Under the pieces are notes generated by a model. That model searched no databases, had not been told where the DNA came from, and was given only the letters and a program-made list of their open reading frames with translations. 64,000 nt of DNA. It comes from CAZCCV01 sp964497515. GTDB taxonomy: Bacteria; Armatimonadota; UBA5829; DTLH01. Positions 27,301 to 36,807 of the stretch are shown here, in pieces. The stretch's first letter is position 1. Every line of letters starts with the position of its first letter. A program made the translations under genes and the position numbers. The DNA lies in assembly GCA_964497515.1 (NCBI GenBank), contig CAZCCV010000008.1:15151-79150 (forward strand), in the 5' to 3' direction.

Positions 27301-30300
27301 AGCCCGTCTCCGATCGTCCCACTCGCTATGACGCCGGACGATGGCTCATCGAGCACTACGTTTGACTTTAGAGTAAGATACTGGAACCTTGACAACCTGC
27401 CGCCGAAACCGTGGATGCCTGCCTGGTGCGACGAGTTCGACCCGTCCGCAGGCAGACCGCAGGTAAGAGAGACCGGCGTTGTCCTCTATCTTGACTTGGC
27501 GGACGTCTTCGACCTGGGGCAGGAGCATAGACACGAAAGTTATCGACCTCACTTCATGAGGAAGGAAAACCCTGCGGACGAGGACTACGCTGGCGGTGTG
27601 ACATATTTGTACAGATTGCAGCCCGCTGCCTCACCGTGGATAAATGGCATGAACCTCCAGATTCCTTCTGGATGGAACGGCAACGACTATATTTCTCTGA
27701 TGATAGGCAACTATCATTACTTCTTCGCGTGCTCAGACGACTCGTTGACATTTGAAAACGATACAGACTACGCGCTGTACTTCCAGTACTTCGGCGACAC
27801 TGATGACCCGTGGACTGAATGGGGCAACGTGACACCGTTGTACAGGGCACCGTATCGATCCAGCACCGGGCTCGACCCACACCTGCCGCGAAACGTAATA
27901 GACGAAGAGGGGCGGCCGTTTATGCCGAGAAATCTCGGTCGGCGCTACAGCTCCTTCGGTGACGAGGTAGACGAGCCTCGTGACTGGCAGCTTTATGTAG
28001 ACCGGTACGACCGTGTTCCGGGTCACTTTGAGATTCTTAACGAACTCCAGTACCCGTGGAAGTCAACGGAACATCCACAGGTCTCTCTAGCGCTCTCAGG
28101 ATACGGAGTATCGCCGGTCGAAGGCTATGGCAGATTCTATGGGACAATAAGCCCGTTCTATCGAATGGCTAATCCGGCCATTGAAACCGCTTGGGACGAA
28201 GATGGCTTCGGTCTGATGGGAACCCGAACTGAAACTACGGGTGCAACCAACTCAACGATGCTTACCTTCAACGTGAAGTTCTATCAGCGAGACAGCCGCG
28301 CACCACTTTGGATCAAGACCTTTGTTGGCGGATCTGCGCTGAAGGTTATTGATCCGCAGCAGGCAATGAAGCCGGAGAATGGCGGTTTTGTTGGTTACAC
28401 AATGCAGCCGAGCGCTGTTCAGAGTACTCCCGGACAGAGCCAGAAGGCTCCGTACAACTACCGCTTAGGTGTGGATTACGAAGTCAAAATGCAGCTTCCG
28501 TCCGGACCACATACGTATTACTTCATGGCATACGACGGTATTGCAACTGCCATTTGGCCTGCCAGACCTGAAAACTGGCAGTATGGTGGTATGACATATG
28601 GCGATATCTGGATTCCTGATAGTGTAGGAGATTGTCCGGAGGGATACGACAACAACTACTGCCCGGGTCCGTATATCAATACACCCTGCATACTCTCTGA
28701 TTCCAGTGTAAACCCTGCTACTGGCATAGAGGGTCAGCAGTATGTATTCCGTGTGCTCTATACAGATAAGGACTCCATTGATGAGTCTCTGTTCGAGCCC
28801 GATCCGAGCCTGCCGAAGGGTCAGCGTCCGTATAAGGCAAAAATCTATATCGACACTGGCACCGAGAAAGGCATTCTTGCCTTTGATATGCACAAGGAAG
28901 ATCCTTTCGACAACGACTACACCGACGGTGTATGGTATGTGCTTAACACTGCCTCGCTTGAGGACTTCTCGCTGGCCAAGGGTGTGCGAAAGTATCGATT
29001 CGAGTTCACGGACGATTGGGGACGGGTCACTGATCTGAACGACGTCGTCAGGGGCGAGACTACTTACTATCCGTCCTCAGGTGGTTGGATTGATGGTCCC
29101 GTCATTGGAACTCAAACAAAGCCTACCCTGCGGTTTGGCAAAGCAGATTCGCTCGACGGTACTGCGAACAGTGCTACAATGTGGCGCTTCACCGTTGAGT
29201 ATAAGGATATCAACAACGATCCGCCGAAGTTCGTTACTCTCTACATTGGTAGTCTAAACGAGGATGGCCAGTCCATAACTTGGGATAGTGGTCACCATAT
29301 GACACAGTCCAATCCTGGAGATAAGACTTACTACGACGGAGCAGAGTTCTTCTTCGAGACTCGATTGCCTGGAGCCGACAATGTTGGTGACCTAGCGCTA
29401 ACATACTACTATGCGTTCGAGGCTTCCGACGGAGTCAACCTGGCAACTTGGGTGCCGGAGGATTACCCGGATGTCAACGCTCGCTCAGAGTCTGCCGGAT
29501 GCTTGTTGAAGGATCCGCTGACTACAGATGATTACACAGTCTATCAGTCGACAAAGGTTGCTCTTGTTGGAACGCTTCAGAATCAGCCGACCAATGCCGG
29601 TATACTGACCGATCCAGTGGCGCATCTCTACTTGAGAGGCGATATGAGCCGACCGGTCACACTCTGCCGCGAAGACACTTATGTCGTCAAGGGATACAGT
29701 TTAGGCAGTCCAACCTCCTGCACACGACTTGACGCGGTAGATGCTGCCTTCGCTCCGCCGATGACAGAGATTGAAGGTGTCTATATTAATCCGGATCTTT
29801 CAGGAGAAGACTACTACCATCTCGACGACGGAACATCCGGAGTCTATGCTGGTGGAGCAATCACTCTTGCCAGGCCACTTCCACACGGAACAACCTGGGT
29901 ATGGATCGAGTACAAGCATACGAGAGAACATAGATATGCCGTAGATGGCACTCTAGTTGATCCCAAGGACAGATTCGTGGCCTATCGAACAACTCCGATA
30001 GATCCGAATAATGCTCCGGAAATCCACGAGGTTGTTCAGGTGTTTGGTGCTGCAACTGACTACTTCAATGCTCCTGATGGAACCCCTGGGTCCTACGATC
30101 CTGCTACGGGTATCATCCAGTTGCAGCAGCCAGTTGTTGCCGGTGACGAAGACCTTACAATCGTCTATCGGCTGCCAGTCTACACACTGAACAAATGGAC
30201 TGGTCAGTTCACATTTGACAAGGTTCAGGATCCGAGGGATCTGTTCAGAGCAGACTACTTCTTCGCGACCCGAATGTCGACGGGAATCGGCTGGAATACT

Positions 30301-33300
30301 CCGCCGATGCTCTCTAATCCGAAGCTGACGCCAAAGGTTGGAACATCGTCTACCGATTTCAACTATCGAGTTGACTATCGCGACATTGATGGTCCAAATG
30401 GCCAGGCACCGTCATATGTGAGAGTCGTCATCGATGGCGTCGAACACAATATGACTCCGGTAGTGACGGGCACTCCGTCGTATCGAGAGCGCGTGACCTT
30501 TACATACACTACTAAGCTGAGTAGTGGCGCGCACAACTATTACTTCACAGCCAGTGATGGTGCGGATCAGGTTACTCTGCCAGAGGCCGATCCGTTGACT
30601 GGTAATGTCACACCATATCTTGGCCCGTGGATTAATAACCCGCCTGCGTTAAGCAGTCCGATGGCAGCGCCGAACCCATCGCCGGGTTCTATATCGACTA
30701 TTCAACCAGTGACGTACTCTGTGGTCTTTAGTGACCCGGACAACGACGGCCCAATAACGTATATGCCGTTCATTAACGACGCCACTGCCGCGCCAGCTAT
30801 TAGAGCAATGGCGCTCCCGACACCGCTTCTTTATGTTGATAACAAACTGGAAGCTATGAACGTCGGCATTGTCGATTCGCTGGTTGTCGATGCTGCGCAG
30901 CCAGGCAAATATCGCTCAATCCGCGTCCTTGATTCCAAGGGTGCTATGGCTAGTATGACGGCCGACCAGTTCGCTGGAAAGCTGTTGCAGTTCCAGAGCG
31001 GACCTCTGAACGGTCGCGTATACTTAATCGCGAACAATACAGAGACCGACCTCAAGCTGATGATCGACGATCTGATGGAAGATGGTCTGGAGCCTGGAGC
31101 TATATTCACTATCGGCGTGCTCAGGATGTACATTCGCACGAATGAGAAGCCTAACTATGCCGCTGGTGTTGCTTACGACCTCACAGTGCCGCAGCTTGCG
31201 GAAGGCGTTCATGCGTTCCACTTCAAGGCTGCGTCGACTATGAGCCCTCCACCGTGGGTTGGTGCGCCGTATGATACGATGACCCAGTCTGCGTGGGTGG
31301 TGGCACCACTCTCCGGTGAGGTAACTGGTCCGTCCGTCGTGCCTCAGCCGCCGAGTTCGAACCACGCTCCGATACTGTCGCTGATGGGTGACAGTCCGGT
31401 ATCGCCCGCCAGTGGTAAGCCGTCTGACAGCTTCGAGTTTGCCGTGTCGTATATGGACGCAGACGGCAACCCGCCGCACTATCACGACGGTGTCCTTGGA
31501 TACATTCGAGTAGTGTTCAATGACGGCGCTTACGCTGCCGACCTGACACCGGAGGTTCCCGAGGATGAATGGAACTCAGACTGGTATAAGGAGTTCAAGC
31601 GCTTCACCGTAACAACCGACGGTCTGCCGGAAGGTGTACATAAGTTCCACTTCGAGGCTTCCGATGGTTGGACTAAGGTGAGATTGCCGCTTGCCGCACA
31701 GGGTGGTGATCCCGGAGTCAACGACTTCGTGGTCTCTGTCAACTCCAGAGCCAGGCTGACTGAGATGCAGGTTAATCCGCCTGCCGGTGACAGCAATACC
31801 ACGTTTGCGATTAGCGTTAAGTACTCACATCAGAATGGCCAACCGCCGTTCAAGACTACTGTGGGTGGCGTACAGCGAGACGAGGTATGGGTCGAACTGA
31901 ATGGCAATACAGCCAATAGGATCTACCTGACGCGTGATGCGGCATCGGGCACCAACTATGTGACCGGTGTGGTCTTCAGAACGAATAAGGGTGGTCTTAC
32001 ACCTGGATCATATACTACTGTCTTCAGGGCTAAGGATGCTCTAGGTGAGATAACTACTGTTGCTGGTCCGACCTTCACCGTAACTGCCAACCAGAATGCA
32101 CCGGCGCTGGCAAACCAGAAGGTATTCAATACCGGCAAGCCGTCGCTGATTAATGCTGACGCTTCTGGTGGGACATCAGCAGTCTTCCGTTACGAAGTTG
32201 AGTACAGCGATCCGGACGGAGACGTGCCGATTGTTGTCCACAACGGCGCAACAATCGAGGGTATCAGGCTCTACGTGGACGGCGTATTCGATACAGTAGT
32301 GACGCAGAGGTCACCTTCTGCCCTGCTTACGAATGGTCAGCCGGACTACACTAAGCCGGTTACTTACTATTGCACAAAGATAGCCAGCTCAATGACCGCT
32401 GGTGAACATAACTACTACTTCGAAGCCAAGGACGGCGTTTCAGTGGACGCTCACACAGTGAGAACGCCGACTACGCCAGGACCGGTTATCCTGTCAGCGA
32501 CCATTCAGATGGTGAGAGCTGTTGTGGTGGGATCTGACCTGGTAGACCGAGATCCTTACCTTGGTGAGACTGTCAGGATTACAGGTGTTCTGACTGCTTC
32601 CAGCGCGAAACCTATCGCAGGAGGACAGAGGTTCAACATCAGGGTTACGAGACCCGATGGAACATACACTACGTCCACTGTGACAGGTGCAGCGGCAGAA
32701 TCAGGCGCCGTCAAGCTGAACCAGTTCACCTTTGATCTTGAGGCACCGACGATTAACAGGGATTGGACGATCACAGCTACTTGGGCTGGAAACTCGGATT
32801 ACACTACTTCAGTCAGTTCCGATCTGAGAGTAACAGTTCACGGCCCAACCAGAGTGGTCGCTACCCAGGATATAACTCAACCAGCGACCAGCACGCCTGT
32901 TGTTGATATGGTCACCTCGCCACTGGTATCACCGAACGGTGATGTGGGGACACTCTACGGCTTCGATTTTGCCAGGCTCTCCCAGATAGTCAGATGGGAT
33001 CCGACTCAGAGAACTTATCTCTGGTATGGAAGCACCTACTTCCCGACCTTAGCGGCCGGAAATGCAGTGTGGATCTTGCCAGGCACAAGTCTGGTTCCAG
33101 AGAGCATCAACTCGAGTCTTCCGTTGAGCTTCTGGCCGTCGCCAGTAGATCCTAACGATCCGGCACAGGCTGTGAGCGCATCGAAGCAGTATAGACTGTT
33201 GAAGCCGTTCGGTAGACTTGCGAATCAGACTGCCGACCGTGAGATACAGCTTAAGCAGGGATGGAACCAGATTGGTTCCGCCTTCTTGGCACCCACCGAG

Positions 33301-33642
33301 ATCGGTAATGCTAGAATATCGTTCCAGGGTAGAACCGTATCGATCGACGAAGCTGCAGCAAGCGGCTGGGTCAGGAACTACGCTTGGATGTGGGATCCTG
33401 TTGCGCAGAAGTACCAACTGATTAGTGCAACAAGACCCGACAGATACAAGAGCACGTTCGATCCGTGGAGAGGCTACTGGATTAGAGCCTTTGCAGACTG
33501 CACGCTGGTGCTTGCAGCTCCTGGCCGATCCGCAGCCAGTGTCTCTGCACTCAGTGCGGAAATCGATGGCAACACAAGAAGCACAACTGCTCTTACGCCA
33601 CTCGATGAGCCGCCGGCGGCTCCGATCGGAGCAGACCACTAA
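24322..33642 (+). CDS. Giant secreted multidomain protein (about 3106 aa), function unknown
   Basis: ATG at 24322 is chosen because GGAAGGA lies about 10 bases upstream and a signal peptide follows, ending near AYAQ; a TTG at 24271 is also open. Residues 25-1000 contain an internal duplication (NNLLGIWDN / YNILGIFDN and STYAIDYV / STYAVDSV). From about 1010 to 2740 there are nine related beta-sandwich modules of the form F.V.Y.D.DG..P...HxYYFxAxDG. A bacterial Ig-like domain follows (YLGETVRITGVL), then a C-terminal GWNQIGSAF...DPWRGYWIR module at G2980. There is no FlgD-like domain and no membrane anchor. It is likely an S-layer-like or adhesive surface protein, but that is inference. Confidence 0.8.
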   Translation: MIGVCRRLSLALLLVIVALAPAYAQLGDGETSPLHPTANSVHNLSVTWGGDNPPDTEPWPTEELGINRLYTDSPWKKNPNYYFLQPDPDGTIYNEPHQTVDVIENEYCVVKADGSIVLSRPAVGIKGVWADRWQRKNLWHDDTFTPGDTITFSDPSRVRPDQVVFVSYYVPGRSMVLLDRHPLPSEITVYRYPAEPGFGTIAINPEIIKLDPDTGNLRNNGDPWNNLLGIWDNEALKGMSILDRVDRVTGLCYLSRSVPSTTRYVYVAVSTYAIDYVDMLDGTGPDLPADYDPDTGEVVLKTSAAADGQDVLVTYRPLGRTKITMALVPIVDVSGVYTSKENDTNYLGQPQFDAATGRITLGRALPWNTRSVYVEYDAVDMEDVTPEKTWSWREGDHAHPIVRESDDLNQRYCTLQPDPTSTMSATSSHPGLYHGVGEKLTESSIPRIEPSKTALANLISGRLVSQGWIPQHEADEDNEIPAQPYDIIVTSREPVLIAEVWVADEEGEVTNWGGSCDVAMELNSGQYVIIVDPDNALPEGARILSVSYYTAGKYYVFGYGPAPMPATVHAINLNGYAQARSNLLRINPRLLDMDEDTAGWRAKALSQDITEGYNILGIFDNLQLQGWNYWTPGPGMVEGDASGAAVLKLNTVPHTTVNTLYIKVSTYAVDSVVELNDPTENNLYPGRFTDDLPDGAMWAEGNDGHETAFYEPDVVVSYPMRGDEDPEYLHLVKVHLREPLSTDGAQVRMTHRALSQSSITPARGPVMACPVLTITEFDDNGAPIDRELNDLLQNDPPVFNLALEAEDPNELFQHGTRMLKEIKYHAMPCIMGLYTHATWAEGLRRFGDVTDDHRNVQPMYLAEPGLYRLAVSAGLNMFNRKQQPRYDLFDASDICLLRDPRGNPMDVAPLLVAEMDGSAAERSWSYVAATHPEPVGQEPIISTAGPVTATVHDSEPSGGVSWAGQMMGRDYLTNYPGEGWPIQFTGPDPLIAVSPSPIVPLAMTPDDGSSSTTFDFRVRYWNLDNLPPKPWMPAWCDEFDPSAGRPQVRETGVVLYLDLADVFDLGQEHRHESYRPHFMRKENPADEDYAGGVTYLYRLQPAASPWINGMNLQIPSGWNGNDYISLMIGNYHYFFACSDDSLTFENDTDYALYFQYFGDTDDPWTEWGNVTPLYRAPYRSSTGLDPHLPRNVIDEEGRPFMPRNLGRRYSSFGDEVDEPRDWQLYVDRYDRVPGHFEILNELQYPWKSTEHPQVSLALSGYGVSPVEGYGRFYGTISPFYRMANPAIETAWDEDGFGLMGTRTETTGATNSTMLTFNVKFYQRDSRAPLWIKTFVGGSALKVIDPQQAMKPENGGFVGYTMQPSAVQSTPGQSQKAPYNYRLGVDYEVKMQLPSGPHTYYFMAYDGIATAIWPARPENWQYGGMTYGDIWIPDSVGDCPEGYDNNYCPGPYINTPCILSDSSVNPATGIEGQQYVFRVLYTDKDSIDESLFEPDPSLPKGQRPYKAKIYIDTGTEKGILAFDMHKEDPFDNDYTDGVWYVLNTASLEDFSLAKGVRKYRFEFTDDWGRVTDLNDVVRGETTYYPSSGGWIDGPVIGTQTKPTLRFGKADSLDGTANSATMWRFTVEYKDINNDPPKFVTLYIGSLNEDGQSITWDSGHHMTQSNPGDKTYYDGAEFFFETRLPGADNVGDLALTYYYAFEASDGVNLATWVPEDYPDVNARSESAGCLLKDPLTTDDYTVYQSTKVALVGTLQNQPTNAGILTDPVAHLYLRGDMSRPVTLCREDTYVVKGYSLGSPTSCTRLDAVDAAFAPPMTEIEGVYINPDLSGEDYYHLDDGTSGVYAGGAITLARPLPHGTTWVWIEYKHTREHRYAVDGTLVDPKDRFVAYRTTPIDPNNAPEIHEVVQVFGAATDYFNAPDGTPGSYDPATGIIQLQQPVVAGDEDLTIVYRLPVYTLNKWTGQFTFDKVQDPRDLFRADYFFATRMSTGIGWNTPPMLSNPKLTPKVGTSSTDFNYRVDYRDIDGPNGQAPSYVRVVIDGVEHNMTPVVTGTPSYRERVTFTYTTKLSSGAHNYYFTASDGADQVTLPEADPLTGNVTPYLGPWINNPPALSSPMAAPNPSPGSISTIQPVTYSVVFSDPDNDGPITYMPFINDATAAPAIRAMALPTPLLYVDNKLEAMNVGIVDSLVVDAAQPGKYRSIRVLDSKGAMASMTADQFAGKLLQFQSGPLNGRVYLIANNTETDLKLMIDDLMEDGLEPGAIFTIGVLRMYIRTNEKPNYAAGVAYDLTVPQLAEGVHAFHFKAASTMSPPPWVGAPYDTMTQSAWVVAPLSGEVTGPSVVPQPPSSNHAPILSLMGDSPVSPASGKPSDSFEFAVSYMDADGNPPHYHDGVLGYIRVVFNDGAYAADLTPEVPEDEWNSDWYKEFKRFTVTTDGLPEGVHKFHFEASDGWTKVRLPLAAQGGDPGVNDFVVSVNSRARLTEMQVNPPAGDSNTTFAISVKYSHQNGQPPFKTTVGGVQRDEVWVELNGNTANRIYLTRDAASGTNYVTGVVFRTNKGGLTPGSYTTVFRAKDALGEITTVAGPTFTVTANQNAPALANQKVFNTGKPSLINADASGGTSAVFRYEVEYSDPDGDVPIVVHNGATIEGIRLYVDGVFDTVVTQRSPSALLTNGQPDYTKPVTYYCTKIASSMTAGEHNYYFEAKDGVSVDAHTVRTPTTPGPVILSATIQMVRAVVVGSDLVDRDPYLGETVRITGVLTASSAKPIAGGQRFNIRVTRPDGTYTTSTVTGAAAESGAVKLNQFTFDLEAPTINRDWTITATWAGNSDYTTSVSSDLRVTVHGPTRVVATQDITQPATSTPVVDMVTSPLVSPNGDVGTLYGFDFARLSQIVRWDPTQRTYLWYGSTYFPTLAAGNAVWILPGTSLVPESINSSLPLSFWPSPVDPNDPAQAVSASKQYRLLKPFGRLANQTADREIQLKQGWNQIGSAFLAPTEIGNARISFQGRTVSIDEAAASGWVRNYAWMWDPVAQKYQLISATRPDRYKSTFDPWRGYWIRAFADCTLVLAAPGRSAASVSALSAEIDGNTRSTTALTPLDEPPAAPIGADH

Positions 33643-33653
33643 GTGATCACGCT

Positions 33654-33677
33654 TGGGGTGGAGTCAAATCCACCCCA
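33654..33677 (+). terminator. Hairpin after the giant gene
   Basis: TGGGGTGGA and TCCACCCCA form a perfect 9-bp stem with a 6-base loop, 11 bases after the stop. There is no T-run, so termination is uncertain. Confidence 0.45.
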
Positions 33678-33718
33678 GGTTAAAATCAACCGTTCATTTC
33701 AGAGGAGTATTTGAGAAT

Positions 33719-34525
33719 ATGATTAGGATCAGACAGATGCGCTTGGTCACATACCTAGCTGTGGTCCTTCTTATCGCGATGTATATTGCTCCGGCAGCGC
33801 TAGCGGCCAAAAAGGTATCTAGCAAGCCGGTAACACAGCCCGCGAAGACGATCATAGTCTTTCCATTCGAGGACTCATCAGAAGGTGCACCGGAGTCACT
33901 GTCGAATGATCTGGCACAGAGTATCCAGGCGACCATAGGTGCAGACGGAGCCTTCCGTGCAATCGCCTTCTCGACGCAGCTTCCATCCATCAAGCGAGCA
34001 AGGCTGGAGACGGCTCTTACAGATGCCGACCTAAAAGGACCATTTGGTATCGAGAAGGCGCAGATGGCAAGTGCGATCAAAATTGCCAATCAGACTGCTG
34101 TCGATATGCTGCTTGTCGGCACCATAGATGAAGTCGCCGCTGACACTGAGAGTAAGACAGCATCAGCCACTATGACAGCCATTCTTGCCGACGCTAACAC
34201 CGGAGCTCCGGTAAAAACCATCGCGGTAACTGGAACCGTTCCGGAAGGTGCTACTGGCGAGACTGAGAGTGAACTCATCGCTTTCGCTGCTGGTGATGCG
34301 GTGACTAAGATCGTAAACGAGATCTCACCATTAGGGATCCAGGTCGCCTCGTCTGAGCCTGCGTTGGCTACAGGGCCAGTTGTAGCACGCTCCAGCAAGA
34401 AGAAGTCTGGAATCAGCAAATTTATTATTCCTATAGTGATTGCGGTAGTAGCATTAGCTGTTTCAAGTGACAGCGATGACGAGGTTGACGACGATCTCGA
34501 CGATCCACCGTGGCATCCACTCTAG
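33719..34525 (+). CDS. Small secreted CsgG/LpoB-like protein with C-terminal membrane segment
   Basis: 268 residues from ATG 33719 (AGAGGAG 11 bases upstream; the frame is open further up without support). A signal peptide ends near ALAA. Residues about 45-200 read like the CsgG/LpoB alpha/beta domain: IIVFPFEDSS, then VDMLLVGTIDEV and TMTAILADANTGAPV. Near the C-terminus KKKSG precedes a hydrophobic segment (FIIPIVIAVVALAV) and a strongly acidic tail. It has the same domain and the same late membrane segment as the 16624 protein, so the two may belong to one envelope complex. The partner and role are unknown. Confidence 0.65.
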   Translation: MIRIRQMRLVTYLAVVLLIAMYIAPAALAAKKVSSKPVTQPAKTIIVFPFEDSSEGAPESLSNDLAQSIQATIGADGAFRAIAFSTQLPSIKRARLETALTDADLKGPFGIEKAQMASAIKIANQTAVDMLLVGTIDEVAADTESKTASATMTAILADANTGAPVKTIAVTGTVPEGATGETESELIAFAAGDAVTKIVNEISPLGIQVASSEPALATGPVVARSSKKKSGISKFIIPIVIAVVALAVSSDSDDEVDDDLDDPPWHPL

Positions 34526-34549
34526 TGAGCTTCTATCGATCAGTTACGA

Positions 34550-34581
34550 GCAGCGTGTCCGTGAATGGGCACGCTGCTTTT
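34550..34581 (+). terminator. Intrinsic terminator
   Basis: GCAGCGTGTCC and GGGCACGCTGC form an 11-bp stem (one G-U pair) with a 6-base loop, followed by TTTT. It ends the transcript of the giant and small CsgG-like genes. Confidence 0.85.
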
Positions 34582-34636
34582 GTGCAGTATGCTGCGCTGT
34601 CCAACTCGTGCCTGATGGAGCTTTAGACTGGTTTTG

Positions 34637-36598
34637 ATGAGCCGAGTTATCCCTCTATTGATCTCATTTATCTTGCTGCTGCCAGTGGTCTGCAGGTCTG
34701 CTGGCCCGGCTGCCAGTGTATATCTGCGTGCCAACCCCTCAAGCATAATCGCCGATGGCAAGAGCGTTACTACTATTACCGTCGAGGTGCGAGACTCCAG
34801 TGGAAACCCGGTTGACGACGGCACTCTGGTGAGCTTCTCTACCAGTTTGGGCGCAGTGGAGTCGATGGTATCAACGAAGGCCGGAGTCGCACGCGCAAGG
34901 CTGACGAGCGGCACTGTAACCGGTGCAGCGTCGGTCTCAGCATGGGTCACGCAGGGTGGGGCTGCTGGCCAGATCCGGGTAGAGTGTCTTGCCCCGGGAA
35001 CAGAGATTTCACGCCAGACATTCATTACTATTACTTCAAGAGACTATCTTGTCATGAGTCCGGAACGTATGACTGCCTACGCATCTGGCGGTGTGAAGAT
35101 CGTTCACAAGGGAATGACTGTAGAGTGTCACGAGGCACAATTTGACCTTCAAATGGGAGTGCTCAAGTGTCGTGCCACAGACAGTGATCCACTCGTCATC
35201 CGTAGAGGCGATAAATCACTATCAGGCCTGCTGCTGTACTACCGCACGGATGATATGAAGGGAAAGCTCCTTACAGAAGGTGAATCCGGCTTGGTGGAAC
35301 GGAAGAACCTGAGAGCGGCCGATCTCACTTTGGAAAAGGATGACGAAGAGATCTCTCCCAGTCTGTTCGATTTCACAGACATTTCGGAGAGCTCCATGCT
35401 CATTAGGGCTTCCAGCATCACGGTGAAGCCGATGGAAGAGATTCAGTTTCACCGCGCAAAAGTGTATGTTGACGGCAGGCGAGTTGTTTCCTTGCCGCTT
35501 CATGTGATTCCTCTCGATCCTTCACAGATAGACTCCTCTCGCGTAATAGGGTGGGGGCCTACTGGCCTCAGAATTGACGTTCCCGTGTACTACACACTCT
35601 CTCCAACGTCTACCGGCTCGCTGCATTTGCGCAAAGGTCAGCAGGCAGGCTGGGGATACTATTCTGGCGACAGAGGCTGGGCTCTTGATGTCGTTCAGGA
35701 CTATGATACTGAATCCGGTGCCGAAGGCAGCTTCTCATTGAATCGAGTTACCTCAAGCGATTGGGGAGCTAGTTGGAATCACAAACAGGACTTGAGCACC
35801 GGAGGGAGTCTTTATGGTCTGCTCGAGTTCCCTGCCCACCGCGATTTTTATGGGACGCTAAATATCTCCAAGCCGATTAATCGGCTGAACGTGGGAGTAA
35901 ACCTTTACGGCAATAAGCTGCAGGATCAAGAAGGCAGTCTGACATCGGACGTTTATCTTCAGACTTCGCCGAAACCTCTGGCAGGAGGCGCAATCAACTA
36001 CAGTCTCCTTGGCAGAGCATCTAAAACAACAGGCGGCGGAGGATTGATGGATACAAGGCTGGGCACCGGGCTGCAAATTCAGCTTCGCGGTAAGCCCGTA
36101 TCTTTCAGCAAGCAAGCCAGGCTCAACACTTCCTTGTCATTTGGTCAGGATTGGGGAGGAGCCAGAGCAGGATTCTCACTTACCGGAAACGCTTCATTCA
36201 ACTATCGTATGGGTCGCTTTGGTGTGGCAGGGTTAGTATACACATACAGTCGTGATCCATTGTACCGCAGCCAGCTTGGTCGTCATCGATTGAGTGCAAG
36301 TGCAATGTGGTCAGACTCCAAGAAGTGGCAGGGGAGACTTCTCAGCACCTATACACTCGATCGCCCAATGTCAAGCACTTTTATTGATGTCTCATATCAG
36401 TTCAAACGTGGATGGACAATCAATCTGTTGGAGACTATTCAGTCATCCAGCCTGATTCTGCTCGGCAATGAGCACAAGTACCGCTACTCGGATACCGAAT
36501 TAGGATTAGGCAAAAAGATCCGTGATCACGATGTTCTGGTTGTCTGGTCCAAATCAAAGAATAGGCTGAGGTTGGATTTTACTGCTGCCCGATTCTAG
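34637..36598 (+). CDS. Outer-membrane protein: Big_1 Ig domain fused to OstA/LptD-like domain and beta-barrel
   Basis: About 653 residues. ATG 34637 (a TTG just before it is possible); no good ribosome site at normal spacing. The signal peptide ends near CRSAG. Residues about 30-115 form an invasin/intimin-type Big_1 domain (LRANPSSIIADGKSVTTITV ... VSFSTSLG). About 130-290 resemble the OstA/LptA-type jellyroll (ERMTAYASGGVKIV, VECHEAQFD). The rest alternates aromatic and polar residues like a large outer-membrane barrel and ends in Phe. LptD relatives insert lipopolysaccharide; with a Big_1 domain the true substrate is uncertain. It is independent evidence for an outer membrane. Confidence 0.7.
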   Translation: MSRVIPLLISFILLLPVVCRSAGPAASVYLRANPSSIIADGKSVTTITVEVRDSSGNPVDDGTLVSFSTSLGAVESMVSTKAGVARARLTSGTVTGAASVSAWVTQGGAAGQIRVECLAPGTEISRQTFITITSRDYLVMSPERMTAYASGGVKIVHKGMTVECHEAQFDLQMGVLKCRATDSDPLVIRRGDKSLSGLLLYYRTDDMKGKLLTEGESGLVERKNLRAADLTLEKDDEEISPSLFDFTDISESSMLIRASSITVKPMEEIQFHRAKVYVDGRRVVSLPLHVIPLDPSQIDSSRVIGWGPTGLRIDVPVYYTLSPTSTGSLHLRKGQQAGWGYYSGDRGWALDVVQDYDTESGAEGSFSLNRVTSSDWGASWNHKQDLSTGGSLYGLLEFPAHRDFYGTLNISKPINRLNVGVNLYGNKLQDQEGSLTSDVYLQTSPKPLAGGAINYSLLGRASKTTGGGGLMDTRLGTGLQIQLRGKPVSFSKQARLNTSLSFGQDWGGARAGFSLTGNASFNYRMGRFGVAGLVYTYSRDPLYRSQLGRHRLSASAMWSDSKKWQGRLLSTYTLDRPMSSTFIDVSYQFKRGWTINLLETIQSSSLILLGNEHKYRYSDTELGLGKKIRDHDVLVVWSKSKNRLRLDFTAARF

Positions 36599-36754
36599 CA
36601 GGAGTGGTGTACGACAGTATCAATCCCGAACAAGTGCTTCTTGAACTCTCTTTCTGCCGGTTGCCAAATGTGTGACTACACCAGTCATTGCCTCTGCACG
36701 CAGATTTAATGGTATTGGACAAATATAGCCTCCAAATCGCCACCAACTTTGCTG

Positions 36755-36760
36755 TATAAT
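36755..36760 (+). promoter_or_regulatory. -10 box upstream of the MATE gene
   Basis: Perfect TATAAT, 47 bases before the MATE start. The best -35 at 17-base spacing (CCAAAT) is poor. Confidence 0.4.
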
Positions 36761-36807
36761 GAAGTCTGATTGGCTCGATGATTGATCGGGCGGACGATGG
36801 AGATTAG

